Shown: positions 15,378 to 24,798, counted from the first letter of the stretch. The stretch is DNA of 64,000 bases from Pelomonas sp937871895 (GCF_046348265.1 NZ_JAXMEO010000015.1); one strand, 5' to 3'. Numbers and translations: made by a program. Notes: generated by a model from the sequence alone, not told the origin.

Positions 15378-16811
15378 TCATGACCTGCCGTAGGTGTCCT
15401 CGAAGCGGACGATGTCGTCCTCGCCCAGGTAGCTGCCGGACTGGACTTCGATGATCTCCAGCGGCACCTTGCCGGGGTTGGCAAGACGGTGGGTCTGCCC
15501 GAGCGGGATGTAGGTGGACTGGTTCTCGGTCAGCAGGATGGTCTTGTCGCCGTTGACGATCTCGGCGGTGCCACTGACGACGATCCAGTGCTCGGCACGG
15601 TGGTGGTGCATTTGCAGGCTCAAGGAGGCGCCCGGCTTGACCATGATGCGTTTGACCTGAAAGCGCTCGCCCTGGTCGATGCTGTCGTACCAGCCCCAGG
15701 GGCGGTGCACCTTGCGGTGCAGGTTCTGCTCGCCGCGCTGTTCCTTGCCGAGGCGGTTGACGATCTGCTTGACCTCCTGGCTGCGGGCCCGGTCGCTGAC
15801 CAGCACGGCGTCGGCGGTCTCGACCACGACCACGTCCTTGAGGCCGACCACGCCGACCAGGCGGCTGGTGGCGTGCACGAGGGTGTTCTCGCTGTCGGCG
15901 ATCAGCGCGTCACCCACCGAGGCATTGCCGTGGGCGTCCTTGTCGGCCACTTGCCAGACGGCCTCCCAGGCGCCGAGGTCGTTCCAGCCGGCGTCAAGCG
16001 GGATCATGCGCAGCGACAGGTCGGTGCCCGGGCAGCGTTCCATCACGGCGTAGTCCACCGACTCGCTGGGGACGGCGCCGAACTCGGCCTTGGCCGGGCG
16101 GACGAACTTGGCGTCGGTCTTGCGGCCAGCCCAGGCGGCGCGGGTGGCTGTGGCGATGTCGGGGCGGAAGCGCTCCAGTGCCTTCATCCAGACGCTGGCG
16201 CGCAGCACGAACATGCCGCTGTTCCAGTAATAACCGCCAGCTGCCAGGTAACCCTTGGCAGTGTCGAGGTTGGGCTTCTCGACGAACTGCGCAACAGCGA
16301 GGCCTGCGGCATCGGCTTGGGTGCGGATGTAGCCGTAGCCCGTTTCGGGCCGGTCGGGCGTGATGCCGAGGATGGCGATGGCGCCGCCGTCGGCCACGCG
16401 AATGGCCCGCTGCAGCGCAGCCGTGAAGGCGGCGGGCTGGGTGACGGTCTGGTCAGCCGGGGTGACGACGAGGACGGGGTCCTTGCCGCCTTCGAGAGCT
16501 TCCAGCGCGGCGAGCGTCAGGGCTGGCGCCGTGTTGCGCCCCATGGGTTCAAGCAGCACGCTGCTCGGGTCGAGCTTGACCTCGCGCAGTTGGTCGAGCA
16601 CCAGGAAGCGGTGCTCCTCGTTGCCGACGATGCAGGGTGCAGCGACCTGGATGTCGCTGCCGGCCAAGTCAGCCAGGCGCTTGGCGGCGAGCTGGAAGAG
16701 GCTTTCGTTGCCCGAGAGGACCAGGAACTGCTTGGGGTAGCCGGCGCGCGACAGCGGCCACAGGCGAGTGCCGGAACCGCCGGCCATGATGACGGGTTGA
16801 ACGGAGATCAT
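15378..16811 (-). CDS. manC: Mannose-1-phosphate guanylyltransferase / mannose-6-phosphate isomerase
   Basis: A 477-residue two-domain enzyme that makes GDP-mannose. The N-terminal half has the pyrophosphorylase signature MAGGSGTRLWPLSRAGYPKQ and later FVEKPN. The C-terminal cupin domain (from about residue 350) has HRPWGWYDSI, QMHHHRAEHWIVVSG with metal-binding His, and GQTHRLANPG, as in type II phosphomannose isomerases. The start at 16811 is set by the four-base ATGA overlap with the galE stop. No separate phosphomannomutase gene lies in the window. Confidence 0.95.
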   Translation of the reverse strand: MISVQPVIMAGGSGTRLWPLSRAGYPKQFLVLSGNESLFQLAAKRLADLAGSDIQVAAPCIVGNEEHRFLVLDQLREVKLDPSSVLLEPMGRNTAPALTLAALEALEGGKDPVLVVTPADQTVTQPAAFTAALQRAIRVADGGAIAILGITPDRPETGYGYIRTQADAAGLAVAQFVEKPNLDTAKGYLAAGGYYWNSGMFVLRASVWMKALERFRPDIATATRAAWAGRKTDAKFVRPAKAEFGAVPSESVDYAVMERCPGTDLSLRMIPLDAGWNDLGAWEAVWQVADKDAHGNASVGDALIADSENTLVHATSRLVGVVGLKDVVVVETADAVLVSDRARSQEVKQIVNRLGKEQRGEQNLHRKVHRPWGWYDSIDQGERFQVKRIMVKPGASLSLQMHHHRAEHWIVVSGTAEIVNGDKTILLTENQSTYIPLGQTHRLANPGKVPLEIIEVQSGSYLGEDDIVRFEDTYGRS

Positions 16812-17827
16812 TCCTCGAATCCCTTGGGGTTGTTGGTCTGCCAGCGCCAGCTGTCTTCGCACATGCGGGCCAGGCCGTGAACGGCGCGCCAGCCGAGCTG
16901 CTCGGCGGCAAAGCTGGGGTCGGCCCAGCAGGCGGCCACGTCGCCGGGGCGGCGGGCCACGATCTCATAGGGCACGGCGCGGCCGCTCGCGGCCTCGTAG
17001 GCGCGCACCAGGTCCAGCACGCTGTAGCCCTGGCCGGTGCCGAGGTTGACGGTGATGGAGCGCGGGGCGTCCAGCAGGTAGCGCAGCGCGGCGACGTGGC
17101 CCTCGGCCAGGTCGCAGACGTGGATGTAGTCGCGCACGCCGGTGCCGTCGGGGGTGTCGTAATCGTTGCCGAAGACGGCGAGCTTCTCGCGCCGGCCCAC
17201 GGCCACCTGGGCGACATAGGGCATCAGGTTATTGGGCGTGCCGCGCGGGTCTTCGCCGATGCGGCCGCTCTCGTGGGCGCCGACGGGGTTGAAGTAGCGC
17301 AGGCAGGCGGTTTGCCAGGCGGAGTCGGCCACGCCTAGATCGCGCAGGATCTGCTCGCCCATCAGCTTGGTCTGGCCGTAGGGGTTGGTGGCCGAGGTGG
17401 GAGCGTCCTCGCGCAACGGCAGCCGCTCCGGCACGCCATAGACCGTGGCGCTGGAACTGAAAACCATGCGCTTGCAGCCGGCCTCGCGCATCAGCTCGCA
17501 GGTGTTGACGAGGCCGCCGAGGTTGTTGCGGTAATAGGCCAGCGGCTGGGCGACCGACTCGCCGACCGCCTTGAAGGCCGCGAAGTGCACGACGGCATCG
17601 GGCCGGTGACGTTGGAACACCGCGCGCATCGCGGCTGCATCGCAGACGTCGGCTTGCTCGAACTCGATGGGTGCCGGGGCCAGCTCGCGCAGGCGGTCGA
17701 GCACGCGGGGCGAGCTGTTGGAGAAGTTGTCGACCCCCACCACGCGAAAGCCGGAGGCCTGAAGCGCAAGCCAGGTATGGGAGGCGATGTAGCCGGCGGC
17801 GCCGGTGAGCAGGATGGTGGCGGACAT
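16808..17827 (-). CDS. galE: UDP-glucose 4-epimerase
   Basis: A 339-residue SDR enzyme interconverting UDP-glucose and UDP-galactose. TGAAGYIASH is the NAD loop (Ala for the usual Gly at the sixth position), SSSATVYG carries the catalytic Ser, and NPYGQTK the Tyr-x-x-x-Lys. PVGAHESGRIGEDP and RDYIHVCDLAEGH are typical GalE stretches. The stop overlaps the manC start by four bases. It is 109 bases downstream of the EpsL-like gene and in the same direction. Confidence 0.95.
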   Translation of the reverse strand: MSATILLTGAAGYIASHTWLALQASGFRVVGVDNFSNSSPRVLDRLRELAPAPIEFEQADVCDAAAMRAVFQRHRPDAVVHFAAFKAVGESVAQPLAYYRNNLGGLVNTCELMREAGCKRMVFSSSATVYGVPERLPLREDAPTSATNPYGQTKLMGEQILRDLGVADSAWQTACLRYFNPVGAHESGRIGEDPRGTPNNLMPYVAQVAVGRREKLAVFGNDYDTPDGTGVRDYIHVCDLAEGHVAALRYLLDAPRSITVNLGTGQGYSVLDLVRAYEAASGRAVPYEIVARRPGDVAACWADPSFAAEQLGWRAVHGLARMCEDSWRWQTNNPKGFEE

Positions 17828-17936
17828 GGACTGCGAAGCGTAATTCGGAACCGTGACAGCGGCGAAAGGGGAGCGCTACGGCGCGCCAAAACGCGGACGC
17901 AGTTCACATCCCGGCCGTCGCAAGGCCCGCTACGGG

Positions 17937-19127
17937 TCAGAAGACAAAGAACTGGCCGGTACAGCCGAGGCTGTTGGCGCGGTAGGTGTAGATCGCCACG
18001 CTGCTGTCCCGACTGGAGCGGGCCGCTTGGCAGCTCAGGCTGATGCTGCGCGAATAGGCCCAGCGCACGCCGATCGACTGCGTGGCGTCGTTGTCGTAGG
18101 CCCCAACGCTGTCGCGCCGGTTGCTGATGCGGTTGATGCTGGCCTGCAGGAAGAGCTTGCCGGTGAGCTCGTAGTTGGCAGTGGCGCCGAGCGAGTGGTA
18201 GAGCCGGTCAATGTCGGACGACTGGATGCGGCTCTCGACCCCGGTGTCACGGCTGGCGTTGAAGCGCAGCTGCAGCTTGGGCGTCGGCAGCCAGCTCCAG
18301 GCCAATGCACCGGTGGTGCCGCTGAAGCTGTTGACGAAGACCAGATCGCTGCGCGAGCGGCTGCGGCTGACGCGGGCGTCCAGCTGGCTCGAACCGCCCG
18401 TGGCCCAGGAAGCGGTCAGGTCAATGTCGGTGCGGCGATAGGGGTTCTCAAGCAGCAATGGGAAGCCGGACACGACCACCGGGTAGCGTGGATTCTTGCC
18501 TTTGGACTTGCGGCCAACGATGCCCACTTTCAGGTTGGCACCCGGCTTGGCATACGCGCCGACCTGCAGCGAGTGCTGGGAGAAGGCGAAGCGGCTGTAT
18601 TCAATGGCGCTGAAGTCGCGCTTTCTATAAGCCCAGCCGGCCTCCAGGCTGTAGCGGCTCTTGGCCCCGAGTCGCACAAGGGCTGAGTACTCGCCATTGC
18701 TTTCGCGGTTTTGCTGTGAGGGCAGCGGCACGTTGTCCGCGCCGCGGCCGATGTTGAACTCGGCCAAGGTGCGGTTGCGGCTGGCCATCAGCGTCCCTGA
18801 CAGGTCGCCCAGGGTCTCCCAGTCAACCGTAGAACGGCCCGAGTAGCTGGTGTTGTTCAGGTCACGCAGCGTCGCATAGCGGTTGTTGTTGGCGGACGTG
18901 TCGATACGCAATCGCGCCCGTCCGAGTCGCTGGTCCAGCCCAGCCAACAAGCCCAGGGAGGTGACGCGGTCCGAGTTGGCGGTGTCGCCACGCCGATAGA
19001 CGTTGGACACATGCGTGAGGCCGGCGCTCGCACCGAAGTAATAGGGCGAGGATTCCTGCCCCTGCGCCGACCAAGCGGAGAGCAGCAGGCCGAGGGCGAG
19101 ACAGAGGCGAGGGGTAGGCAGCAGCAT
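17937..19127 (-). CDS. EpsL-like outer-membrane beta-barrel for exopolysaccharide
   Basis: A 396-residue exported protein with a signal peptide (about residues 1-24, leucine-rich and ending near AQGQ). The mature part consists of alternating amphipathic strands with many aromatic-x-aromatic ends, and it finishes in FFVF, so a C-terminal Phe targets it to the BAM machinery. It lacks porin motifs. Position directly after the initiating sugar transferase matches the EpsL-type barrel of betaproteobacterial exopolysaccharide operons, proposed to take part in polymer export. Family assignment is by context and topology; direct function is unproven. Confidence 0.7.
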   Translation of the reverse strand: MLLPTPRLCLALGLLLSAWSAQGQESSPYYFGASAGLTHVSNVYRRGDTANSDRVTSLGLLAGLDQRLGRARLRIDTSANNNRYATLRDLNNTSYSGRSTVDWETLGDLSGTLMASRNRTLAEFNIGRGADNVPLPSQQNRESNGEYSALVRLGAKSRYSLEAGWAYRKRDFSAIEYSRFAFSQHSLQVGAYAKPGANLKVGIVGRKSKGKNPRYPVVVSGFPLLLENPYRRTDIDLTASWATGGSSQLDARVSRSRSRSDLVFVNSFSGTTGALAWSWLPTPKLQLRFNASRDTGVESRIQSSDIDRLYHSLGATANYELTGKLFLQASINRISNRRDSVGAYDNDATQSIGVRWAYSRSISLSCQAARSSRDSSVAIYTYRANSLGCTGQFFVF

Positions 19128-19131
19128 CAGT

Positions 19132-20520
19132 TCAAAACGCGTGACGATCGAAGATCACGAGCCGGACCGTGCGCATGATGATCTGCAGGTCCAGCGCGAT
19201 GGACCAATTGCGCAGGTACTCAAGATCGTATTCGACGCGGGCCCGCATCTTGTCGAGGGTGTCGGTTTCGCCACGCAGGCCATTGACCTGCGCCCAGCCG
19301 GTGATGCCGGGGCGCACCTTGTGCCGGACCATATAGGCCTTGATCAACTGGCGGTACTCCTCGTTGTGCGCCACCGCGTGGGGGCGGGGGCCAACAATGC
19401 TCATGCGGCCCTGCAACACATTGATGAATTGCGGCAATTCGTCAAGCGAGGTGCGGCGGATGAAGGCCCCGAAGCGTGTGATGCGGGGGTCGTCCTTGGT
19501 GGCCTGCTTGACCACGGGGCCGTTGTCCATCGTGCGCATGGAGCGGAATTTGTAGACCTCGATCTCCTCGCCATCCAGCCCATTGCGGCGTTGCTTGAAG
19601 ATGATGGGGCCGGGCGAGCTGAGCTTGACGCCGATGGCGATCAAGACCAGTAGCGGCGAGATCAGTACCAGGATGATGGACGCGAGCACGATGTCGCTGA
19701 TGCGCTTCATCAACTGGTTGGTGCCGGTGAAGGGGGTTTCGCAGATACCTACGACGGGCATGCCGGCCAAGTCCAGCAGCCGGCCCTGGATGATGCTGAT
19801 GCCGAAGACGTCAGGCACGAAGAACAGCGAGGCCGTGGTGCCCTGGATGCGTTCGAGCAACTCGACGATGCGCGGCTGCGAGCCCAGGGGCAAGGTGATG
19901 TAGACCTCGCGCACGCCGTGCTGACGGATGTAGTCGGGCAGACTGTCCAGCGAACCCAGGACTTTGTCGGACGCATCGGCGTGCAAGCGATCGGGGCTGC
20001 GATCATCAAAGAATCCAAGGCACTCGACCCCGCCAGCCTCGCGCAGCGAGCGTGCCACCTTGTGTCCGAGGCCCGCCGCGCCAACAACGACTGCCGTGCG
20101 CCGCGCACCTGGGGCCCGGGCCCGCCAGCGTTGGATGCGTCGGCCCGACTCAATGGCGACGATCTGCAGCACGGGCGTGATCGCGCCCCACCAATACAGG
20201 ACATGATCTTCGAAATAGTGCAGGCTGTTGGTGGCGTAGCCGCACAGCAGCAGGATGCCCAGCAGCACCACCCACGACGAGATGACGTCAATCAGCGCGC
20301 TGGCCGGGTGGTCGCCAAAACGGTTGCGGCCCGGGAAGGTGAGGGCGAACACCAGCAGGCACAGGGTCAAGGCCGGCCGCATCACCGGCTCGTCGAAGTA
20401 GTCGCTGACCGCCAGATAGCTCAGCACGATCAGCCCAGGCTCCAGGAGCGCGGCCACCAGCGACTCCACCGATTGCGGTGCGCTGTAGAACGTTCTCTTG
20501 TAGCTGCGATCCTCGAACAT
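19132..20520 (-). CDS. Undecaprenyl-phosphate sugar phosphotransferase, EpsB/WcaJ type
   Basis: A 462-residue polyprenyl-phosphate hexose-1-phosphate transferase that starts polysaccharide repeat-unit assembly on the inner membrane. Four N-terminal hydrophobic segments are followed by a CoA-binding-like domain (VVVGAAGLGHKVARSL). Then comes a membrane re-entrant helix and the catalytic C-terminal domain with KRISDIVLAS, GPIIFKQRR, YKFRSMR, RRTSLDELPQFINV and GPRPHAV. The C-terminal RPGITGWAQVNG is typical of the undecaprenyl-phosphate glucose transferase branch. It heads the minus-strand operon, four bases upstream of the EpsL-like gene. Confidence 0.92.
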   Translation of the reverse strand: MFEDRSYKRTFYSAPQSVESLVAALLEPGLIVLSYLAVSDYFDEPVMRPALTLCLLVFALTFPGRNRFGDHPASALIDVISSWVVLLGILLLCGYATNSLHYFEDHVLYWWGAITPVLQIVAIESGRRIQRWRARAPGARRTAVVVGAAGLGHKVARSLREAGGVECLGFFDDRSPDRLHADASDKVLGSLDSLPDYIRQHGVREVYITLPLGSQPRIVELLERIQGTTASLFFVPDVFGISIIQGRLLDLAGMPVVGICETPFTGTNQLMKRISDIVLASIILVLISPLLVLIAIGVKLSSPGPIIFKQRRNGLDGEEIEVYKFRSMRTMDNGPVVKQATKDDPRITRFGAFIRRTSLDELPQFINVLQGRMSIVGPRPHAVAHNEEYRQLIKAYMVRHKVRPGITGWAQVNGLRGETDTLDKMRARVEYDLEYLRNWSIALDLQIIMRTVRLVIFDRHAF

Positions 20521-20695
20521 CGTGCCGGCGGACAGGGCGGTGAAAGATAGACGCGGGATTCTCTGCGAATTTCGTGCTCTCCCTGATTGACGAGTGAGCC
20601 ACGTTCATGGGTCGTCTGGTGAATTCCCACCTTTTGAGCGACCGCAGCCTGTCCATGAGTCGGTCGCTTCGACCGGTCTGCGCGGGCGGCGTCCC

Positions 20696-20701
20696 TAGAA
20701 T
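20696..20701 (+). promoter_or_regulatory. Candidate -10 box (TAGAAT) just ahead of ubiJ
   Basis: TAGAAT ends seven bases before the ubiJ ATG. If it is used, transcription would begin at about the start codon and give a leaderless message. No convincing -35 box is visible at 16-18 bases, so this is tentative. Confidence 0.3.
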
Positions 20702-20707
20702 CTGCGG

Positions 20708-21229
20708 ATGCTTGATTCCTGGATAAAGATGGCCGCCCCGGCGGTGCAGGAGCGTCTGGTGCTGCTGGGCAACCACGTGCTCTCGCGCGAACCTGTGGCG
20801 CAACAGCGTCTGGCGCGGATCACCGGCCGGGCCGTTGTGGTGCATGTGGCTGGGGCGCCGGGCTTTCTGCCGGCGCCGCCCGATTTGGTGCTGGCGGTGA
20901 CGCCCGCCGGGCTGTTCGAGCGGCTCGATGCTGCGCCGCCCGAGTCGCTGCGCGTCGAGATCGACGGCAGCCAGCCCTGGCAGTTGGCGATGTCGGCCCT
21001 GGGCGTCGAGCGGCCCCGGGTGACCGTTCAGGGCGATGCGGCGGTGGCTTCTGAGCTGAGCTGGCTGATCGAGAACCTGCGCTGGGACATCGAGGACGAC
21101 CTGGCCGGCGTGGTCGGGCCGCTGCCCGCGCGGCAGATCGTGCGCTTTGCGCGCAGCGCTCGCGATGCGATTGGGGCGTTGGCCAAGACGGTGGCGGCGA
21201 GCGCAGGCGGTTTGGCTCGCAAGCCATGA
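20708..21229 (+). CDS. ubiJ: Ubiquinone biosynthesis accessory factor UbiJ
   Basis: A 173-residue protein with an SCP2-like lipid-binding domain (about residues 20-120) and a C-terminal helix. UbiJ binds ubiquinone intermediates and organises the soluble Ubi complex. Recognisable elements are the N-terminal short helix, FLPAPPDLVLAVTPAG, and ASELSWLIENLRWDIEDDLAGVVG, the last typical of UbiJ. The stop overlaps the ubiB start by four bases (ATGA). In many proteobacteria ubiE precedes this pair; it is not here. ATG 20708 is chosen; a second in-frame ATG lies seven codons in. Confidence 0.85.
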   Translation: MLDSWIKMAAPAVQERLVLLGNHVLSREPVAQQRLARITGRAVVVHVAGAPGFLPAPPDLVLAVTPAGLFERLDAAPPESLRVEIDGSQPWQLAMSALGVERPRVTVQGDAAVASELSWLIENLRWDIEDDLAGVVGPLPARQIVRFARSARDAIGALAKTVAASAGGLARKP

Positions 21230-22797
21230 TCAGCGGCTTGCGTTTCGTCGCGCGCCTGCTCGTCATCGCCTGGACGATTTGGCGCTTCGGGCTTGACGAC
21301 CTCGCGCTGTCGGGCCTGCGCGCGCGGCGCTTCCGCCTGCTGCGGCGCCTGACACGGCTGGGCCGCCAGTGGCAGCAGCCACGCGGCGTGCGCCTGCGCT
21401 TGGCTCTGGAGCACCTGGGCCCGATCTGGGTCAAGTTCGGGCAGGTCCTCTCGACGCGGCGCGACCTGCTGCCGCCCGACATGGCCGACGAGCTGGCCCG
21501 CCTGCAGGACCGCGTCCCGCCGATTGACCCGCAACTGGCCCGCAGCCTGGTGGAGCGCGCCTTTGGCCGGCCGGTTGGTGAACTCTTTGGCTCCTTCGAC
21601 GAGCATCCGGTGGCCAGTGCGTCCATCGCCCAGGTGCACTTCGCCACGCTGAAGGACGGCCGCGAGGTCGCCGTCAAGGTGCTGCGGCCCGGCATGCTGG
21701 ACTTCATCGACGACGATCTGGCGCTGATGCGCTTCGTGGCCGTCTGGATCGAGCGCCTGTCCAGCGACGGCCGGCGGCTCAAGCCCGTCGAGGTGGTGGC
21801 CGAGTTCGACATGTACCTGCATGACGAGCTCGACCTGGTGCGCGAAGCCGCCAACGCCGCCCAGCTGCGCCGCAACATGGCGGACCTGGACTTGGTGCTC
21901 GTGCCCGAGATGCATTGGGACCTGTGCAGTGCCGAAGTGCTGGTGATGGAGCGCATGAAGGGCGTGCCCATCTCTCAGATGGAGCGCCTCGTCGCTGCGG
22001 GCATCGACATCAAGAAGCTGGCGCGCGACGGCGTCACCATCTTCTTCACCCAGGTGTTCCGTGACGGCTTCTTCCACGCCGACATGCACCCGGGCAACAT
22101 CCAGGTCAGCATCGAGCCGGCCACTTTCGGCCGCTACGTGGCGCTGGACTTCGGGATCATCGGCACGCTCACCGAGACCGACAAGGATTACCTGGCGCAG
22201 AACTTCATCGCCTTTTTCCGGCGCGACTACAAGCGCGTGGCTGAGCTGCACATCGCCTCGGGCTGGGTGCCACCAGAAACGCGGGTGGATGCGCTGGAAA
22301 GCGCCGTGCGGGCCGTGTGCGAGCCGCACTTCGATCGCCCCTTGAAGGACATCTCGCTTGGTCAGGTGTTGATGCGTCTGTTCCAGACCTCGCGCCGCTT
22401 CAACGTCGAGATCCAGCCGCAGCTGGTGCTGCTGCAAAAGACCTTGCTGAACATCGAGGGCCTGGGCCGGCAGTTGGACCCCGAACTCGACCTCTGGGCC
22501 ACGGCCAAGCCCTTCCTGGAGCGCTGGATGCAGCAGCAGGTGGGCTGGCCGGCGCTGCGCGAGAAGCTCTCGCGCGAGGCACCGCGCTACGCGCAGTTCA
22601 TCCCCGAGATGCCGCGCCTGCTGCACGACGCTCTCAAGGCACAGGCGCGCGGCAGTGACCCCGAGCTGCGTGCCCTGGTCCGCGAATTGCGTAGCACCAA
22701 CCGCATGCTGGCCCTGGTGCTATGGGCCGTGGTGGGTTTTGCCCTCGGTGTGGCGGCCACCTTGGTGGCGGGGCGCTGGTTCGGCGACTACTTCTAA
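21226..22797 (+). CDS. ubiB: Ubiquinone biosynthesis ATPase/kinase-like protein UbiB
   Basis: A 523-residue member of the ADCK/UbiB family of atypical kinases that supports ubiquinone synthesis, probably by ATP-driven extraction of lipid precursors from the membrane. The N-terminal KxGQ motif (KFGQVLSTRRDLLP), ASIAQVH in place of a glycine-rich loop, EVAVKVLRPG with the invariant Lys, FFHADMHPGN and LDFGIIG are intact. Two C-terminal hydrophobic helices (about residues 485-515) anchor it to the inner membrane. Translation is coupled to ubiJ by the ATGA overlap. Confidence 0.96.
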   Translation: MISGLRFVARLLVIAWTIWRFGLDDLALSGLRARRFRLLRRLTRLGRQWQQPRGVRLRLALEHLGPIWVKFGQVLSTRRDLLPPDMADELARLQDRVPPIDPQLARSLVERAFGRPVGELFGSFDEHPVASASIAQVHFATLKDGREVAVKVLRPGMLDFIDDDLALMRFVAVWIERLSSDGRRLKPVEVVAEFDMYLHDELDLVREAANAAQLRRNMADLDLVLVPEMHWDLCSAEVLVMERMKGVPISQMERLVAAGIDIKKLARDGVTIFFTQVFRDGFFHADMHPGNIQVSIEPATFGRYVALDFGIIGTLTETDKDYLAQNFIAFFRRDYKRVAELHIASGWVPPETRVDALESAVRAVCEPHFDRPLKDISLGQVLMRLFQTSRRFNVEIQPQLVLLQKTLLNIEGLGRQLDPELDLWATAKPFLERWMQQQVGWPALREKLSREAPRYAQFIPEMPRLLHDALKAQARGSDPELRALVRELRSTNRMLALVLWAVVGFALGVAATLVAGRWFGDYF

Positions 22798-22883
22798 GCT
22801 GCTTCGGCTCAGCTCCGTGCCAGGGCCCCGGCAGACCGCGCCGCCATAATCCGCGCCACTTTTTTCGAGAGCCGCCTCGCGCC

Positions 22884-24347
22884 ATGAACATCACGTTGAT
22901 CGTCTTCGTCGTGCTCTACCTGCTGGGGACCCTCGGCATCGGCGTCTGGGCCGGCTCGCGCATCAAAGGCACGGCCGACTTCGCCGTCGCGGGGCGCAGC
23001 CTGCCGCTCATCATGGTGATCACCACCACCTTCGCGACCTGGTTTGGTGCGGAGACGGTGATGGGCATCCCCGCCAAGTTCGTGCAAGGCGGCTTGGGCG
23101 CGATCGTCGAAGACCCCTTCGGTGCCGGCATGTGCCTGGTGCTGGTGGGTGCTTTCTTTGCCACCAAGCTGTACCGCTTCAACCTGCTGACCATCGGAGA
23201 CTTCTACCGTCAGCGCTTCGGGCGCGGCGTCGAGATCTTCTGCTCGCTGGCCATCATCCTCAGCTACCTGGGCTGGGTGGCGGCGCAAGTCACGGCCCTG
23301 GGTCTGGTGTTCTCCATCCTGACCGATGGCGCCATGTCGCCACAGATGGGCATGATCGTCGGCCTGCTCGCCGTGCTCATCTATGTCGTGATCGGCGGCT
23401 TCCTGGCGGTGGCCTGGACCGACTTCATCCAGATGATCGTGCTGGTGGTGGGTCTGTCCATCATCGCCGTGTTCGCCGCTGATCTGGCCGGTGGCGCGGG
23501 TGTGGTGCTGGACGTGGCGGCCAAACGCGATCTCGGCAAGTTCCTGCCCGAGCCCAGCTTCACCGACGTGGCGATGTTTGTCGGCGCGGCGCTGACCATG
23601 ATGCTTGGCTCCATCCCGCAGCAGGACGTCTTCCAGCGCGTGATGTCGGCCAAGGACGCCAAGACCGCAAAGCAGGGCGCCATGATCGGCGGCTTCAGCT
23701 ACATCCTCTTCGCTTTCGTGCCCATGTTCATCGTGCTGGCGGCCACCGTGGTGATGGGTGAGAAGGCCCTGGACATGGCCCAGAACGACTACCAGCGCGT
23801 GCTGCCCAGCTTCATCATGGGCCACATGCCCCTGGTCATGCAGATCCTGTTCTTCGGCGCGCTGCTCTCGGCCATCAAGAGCACGTCGTCCGCCACGCTG
23901 CTGGCGCCCACGACCAGCTTTGTCGAGAACATCCTCAAGCAGATCCGCCCCAGCATGAGCGACAAGCAGGCCCTGGTGGCGATGCGGGTCACCCTGGTGA
24001 TCTTTGCCTTCGCGGTCTTGGTCTACGCCATCGCCTTGCAGGGCACGCCCATCTATGAGCTGGTCAGCGCCGCTTACCAGGTGACCCTGGTCGCTGCTTT
24101 CGTGCCCTTGGTGTTTGGTCTTTACTGGTCCAAGGCCACCACGCAGGGCGCCATCTTCTCGATCTTTGCCGGCGTGATGGTCTGGGTGCTTTACTTCCCG
24201 CAAGTCACCACCTGGGGTGAGCGCTTCCCTGGGCAACTCGCCGGACTGCTGGCCGCGCTGCTGGGCATGGTGGTGGGGTCCTTGATGCCGCAGCTGCTCG
24301 CCAACCGGCACGACCACGTCAGCCATCACCTCAAGCCGCACCCTTGA
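22884..24347 (+). CDS. Sodium:solute symporter family transporter
   Basis: A 487-residue inner-membrane protein with about 13 hydrophobic segments and the LeuT-like SSSF fold. Recognisable stretches are FAVAGRSLPL, TWFGAETVMG, GDFYRQRFG, SYLGWVAAQV and GSIPQQDVFQRVMSAKD, the last a family signature. It should couple Na+ entry to uptake of an organic solute; proline, pantothenate, or acetate-like substrates are all possible and none is favoured by context. ATG at 22884 was chosen because the open frame upstream has no hydrophobic start and overlaps the ubiB tail. Confidence 0.85.
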   Translation: MNITLIVFVVLYLLGTLGIGVWAGSRIKGTADFAVAGRSLPLIMVITTTFATWFGAETVMGIPAKFVQGGLGAIVEDPFGAGMCLVLVGAFFATKLYRFNLLTIGDFYRQRFGRGVEIFCSLAIILSYLGWVAAQVTALGLVFSILTDGAMSPQMGMIVGLLAVLIYVVIGGFLAVAWTDFIQMIVLVVGLSIIAVFAADLAGGAGVVLDVAAKRDLGKFLPEPSFTDVAMFVGAALTMMLGSIPQQDVFQRVMSAKDAKTAKQGAMIGGFSYILFAFVPMFIVLAATVVMGEKALDMAQNDYQRVLPSFIMGHMPLVMQILFFGALLSAIKSTSSATLLAPTTSFVENILKQIRPSMSDKQALVAMRVTLVIFAFAVLVYAIALQGTPIYELVSAAYQVTLVAAFVPLVFGLYWSKATTQGAIFSIFAGVMVWVLYFPQVTTWGERFPGQLAGLLAALLGMVVGSLMPQLLANRHDHVSHHLKPHP

Positions 24348-24450
24348 GGACGGCGGCGTCGGCGCCTTGAACCGCGCCGCGTCGGCCCCATTTGCCCCAC
24401 CCGTGGCGACGCCCCGCCTGGTGCCCTGACGCGCCAGCGGGGCCTGCCCC

Positions 24451-24456
24451 TAAAAT
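24451..24456 (+). promoter_or_regulatory. Candidate -10 box (TAAAAT) for the FmdB-like gene
   Basis: TAAAAT, 27 bases before the ATG, with a possible -35 CTGACG at 24426-24431 (19-base gap). The box stands out in a GC-rich intergenic region and would start a transcript of the zinc-ribbon, DUF502 and perhaps aspS genes. Confidence 0.4.
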
Positions 24457-24483
24457 CCCACGTTTTTCCGTCCGGCCCTCCCC

Positions 24484-24798
24484 ATGCCTATCTACGCCTA
24501 TCGCTGCAGCGCCTGTGGCCATGCCAAGGACGTGCTGCAAAAACTCTCCGATGCCCCGCTGAGCACCTGCCCGGCCTGCGGCGCCGAAACCTTCTCCAAG
24601 CAAGTGACCGCCGCCGGCTTCCAACTCAAGGGCTCGGGCTGGTACGCCACGGACTTCAAGGGCGGCGCCACGGCGGCCGCTGCCAGCACTGCTGCGCCTG
24701 AGGCGGCCAAGGCTGAGTCGAATTCGTCCGCAAAGGCGGACTCGGGCACGGCAGCCTCCGGCGGCACGGCCTGTGGCGGCTCTTGCACCTGCCACTGA
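24484..24798 (+). CDS. FmdB-family zinc ribbon protein
   Basis: A 104-residue protein. The N-terminal half is a small zinc ribbon: MPIYAYRCSACGH and then CPACGAETFSKQVTAAGF provide two Cys-x2-Cys pairs, the mark of the FmdB regulatory-protein family. The second half is alanine-rich and ends in CGGSCTCH. The role of these proteins is not established; a regulatory function was proposed for methylotroph relatives. It comes 25 bases before the DUF502 gene and two genes before aspS, an order kept in many betaproteobacteria. Confidence 0.88.
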   Translation: MPIYAYRCSACGHAKDVLQKLSDAPLSTCPACGAETFSKQVTAAGFQLKGSGWYATDFKGGATAAAASTAAPEAAKAESNSSAKADSGTAASGGTACGGSCTCH

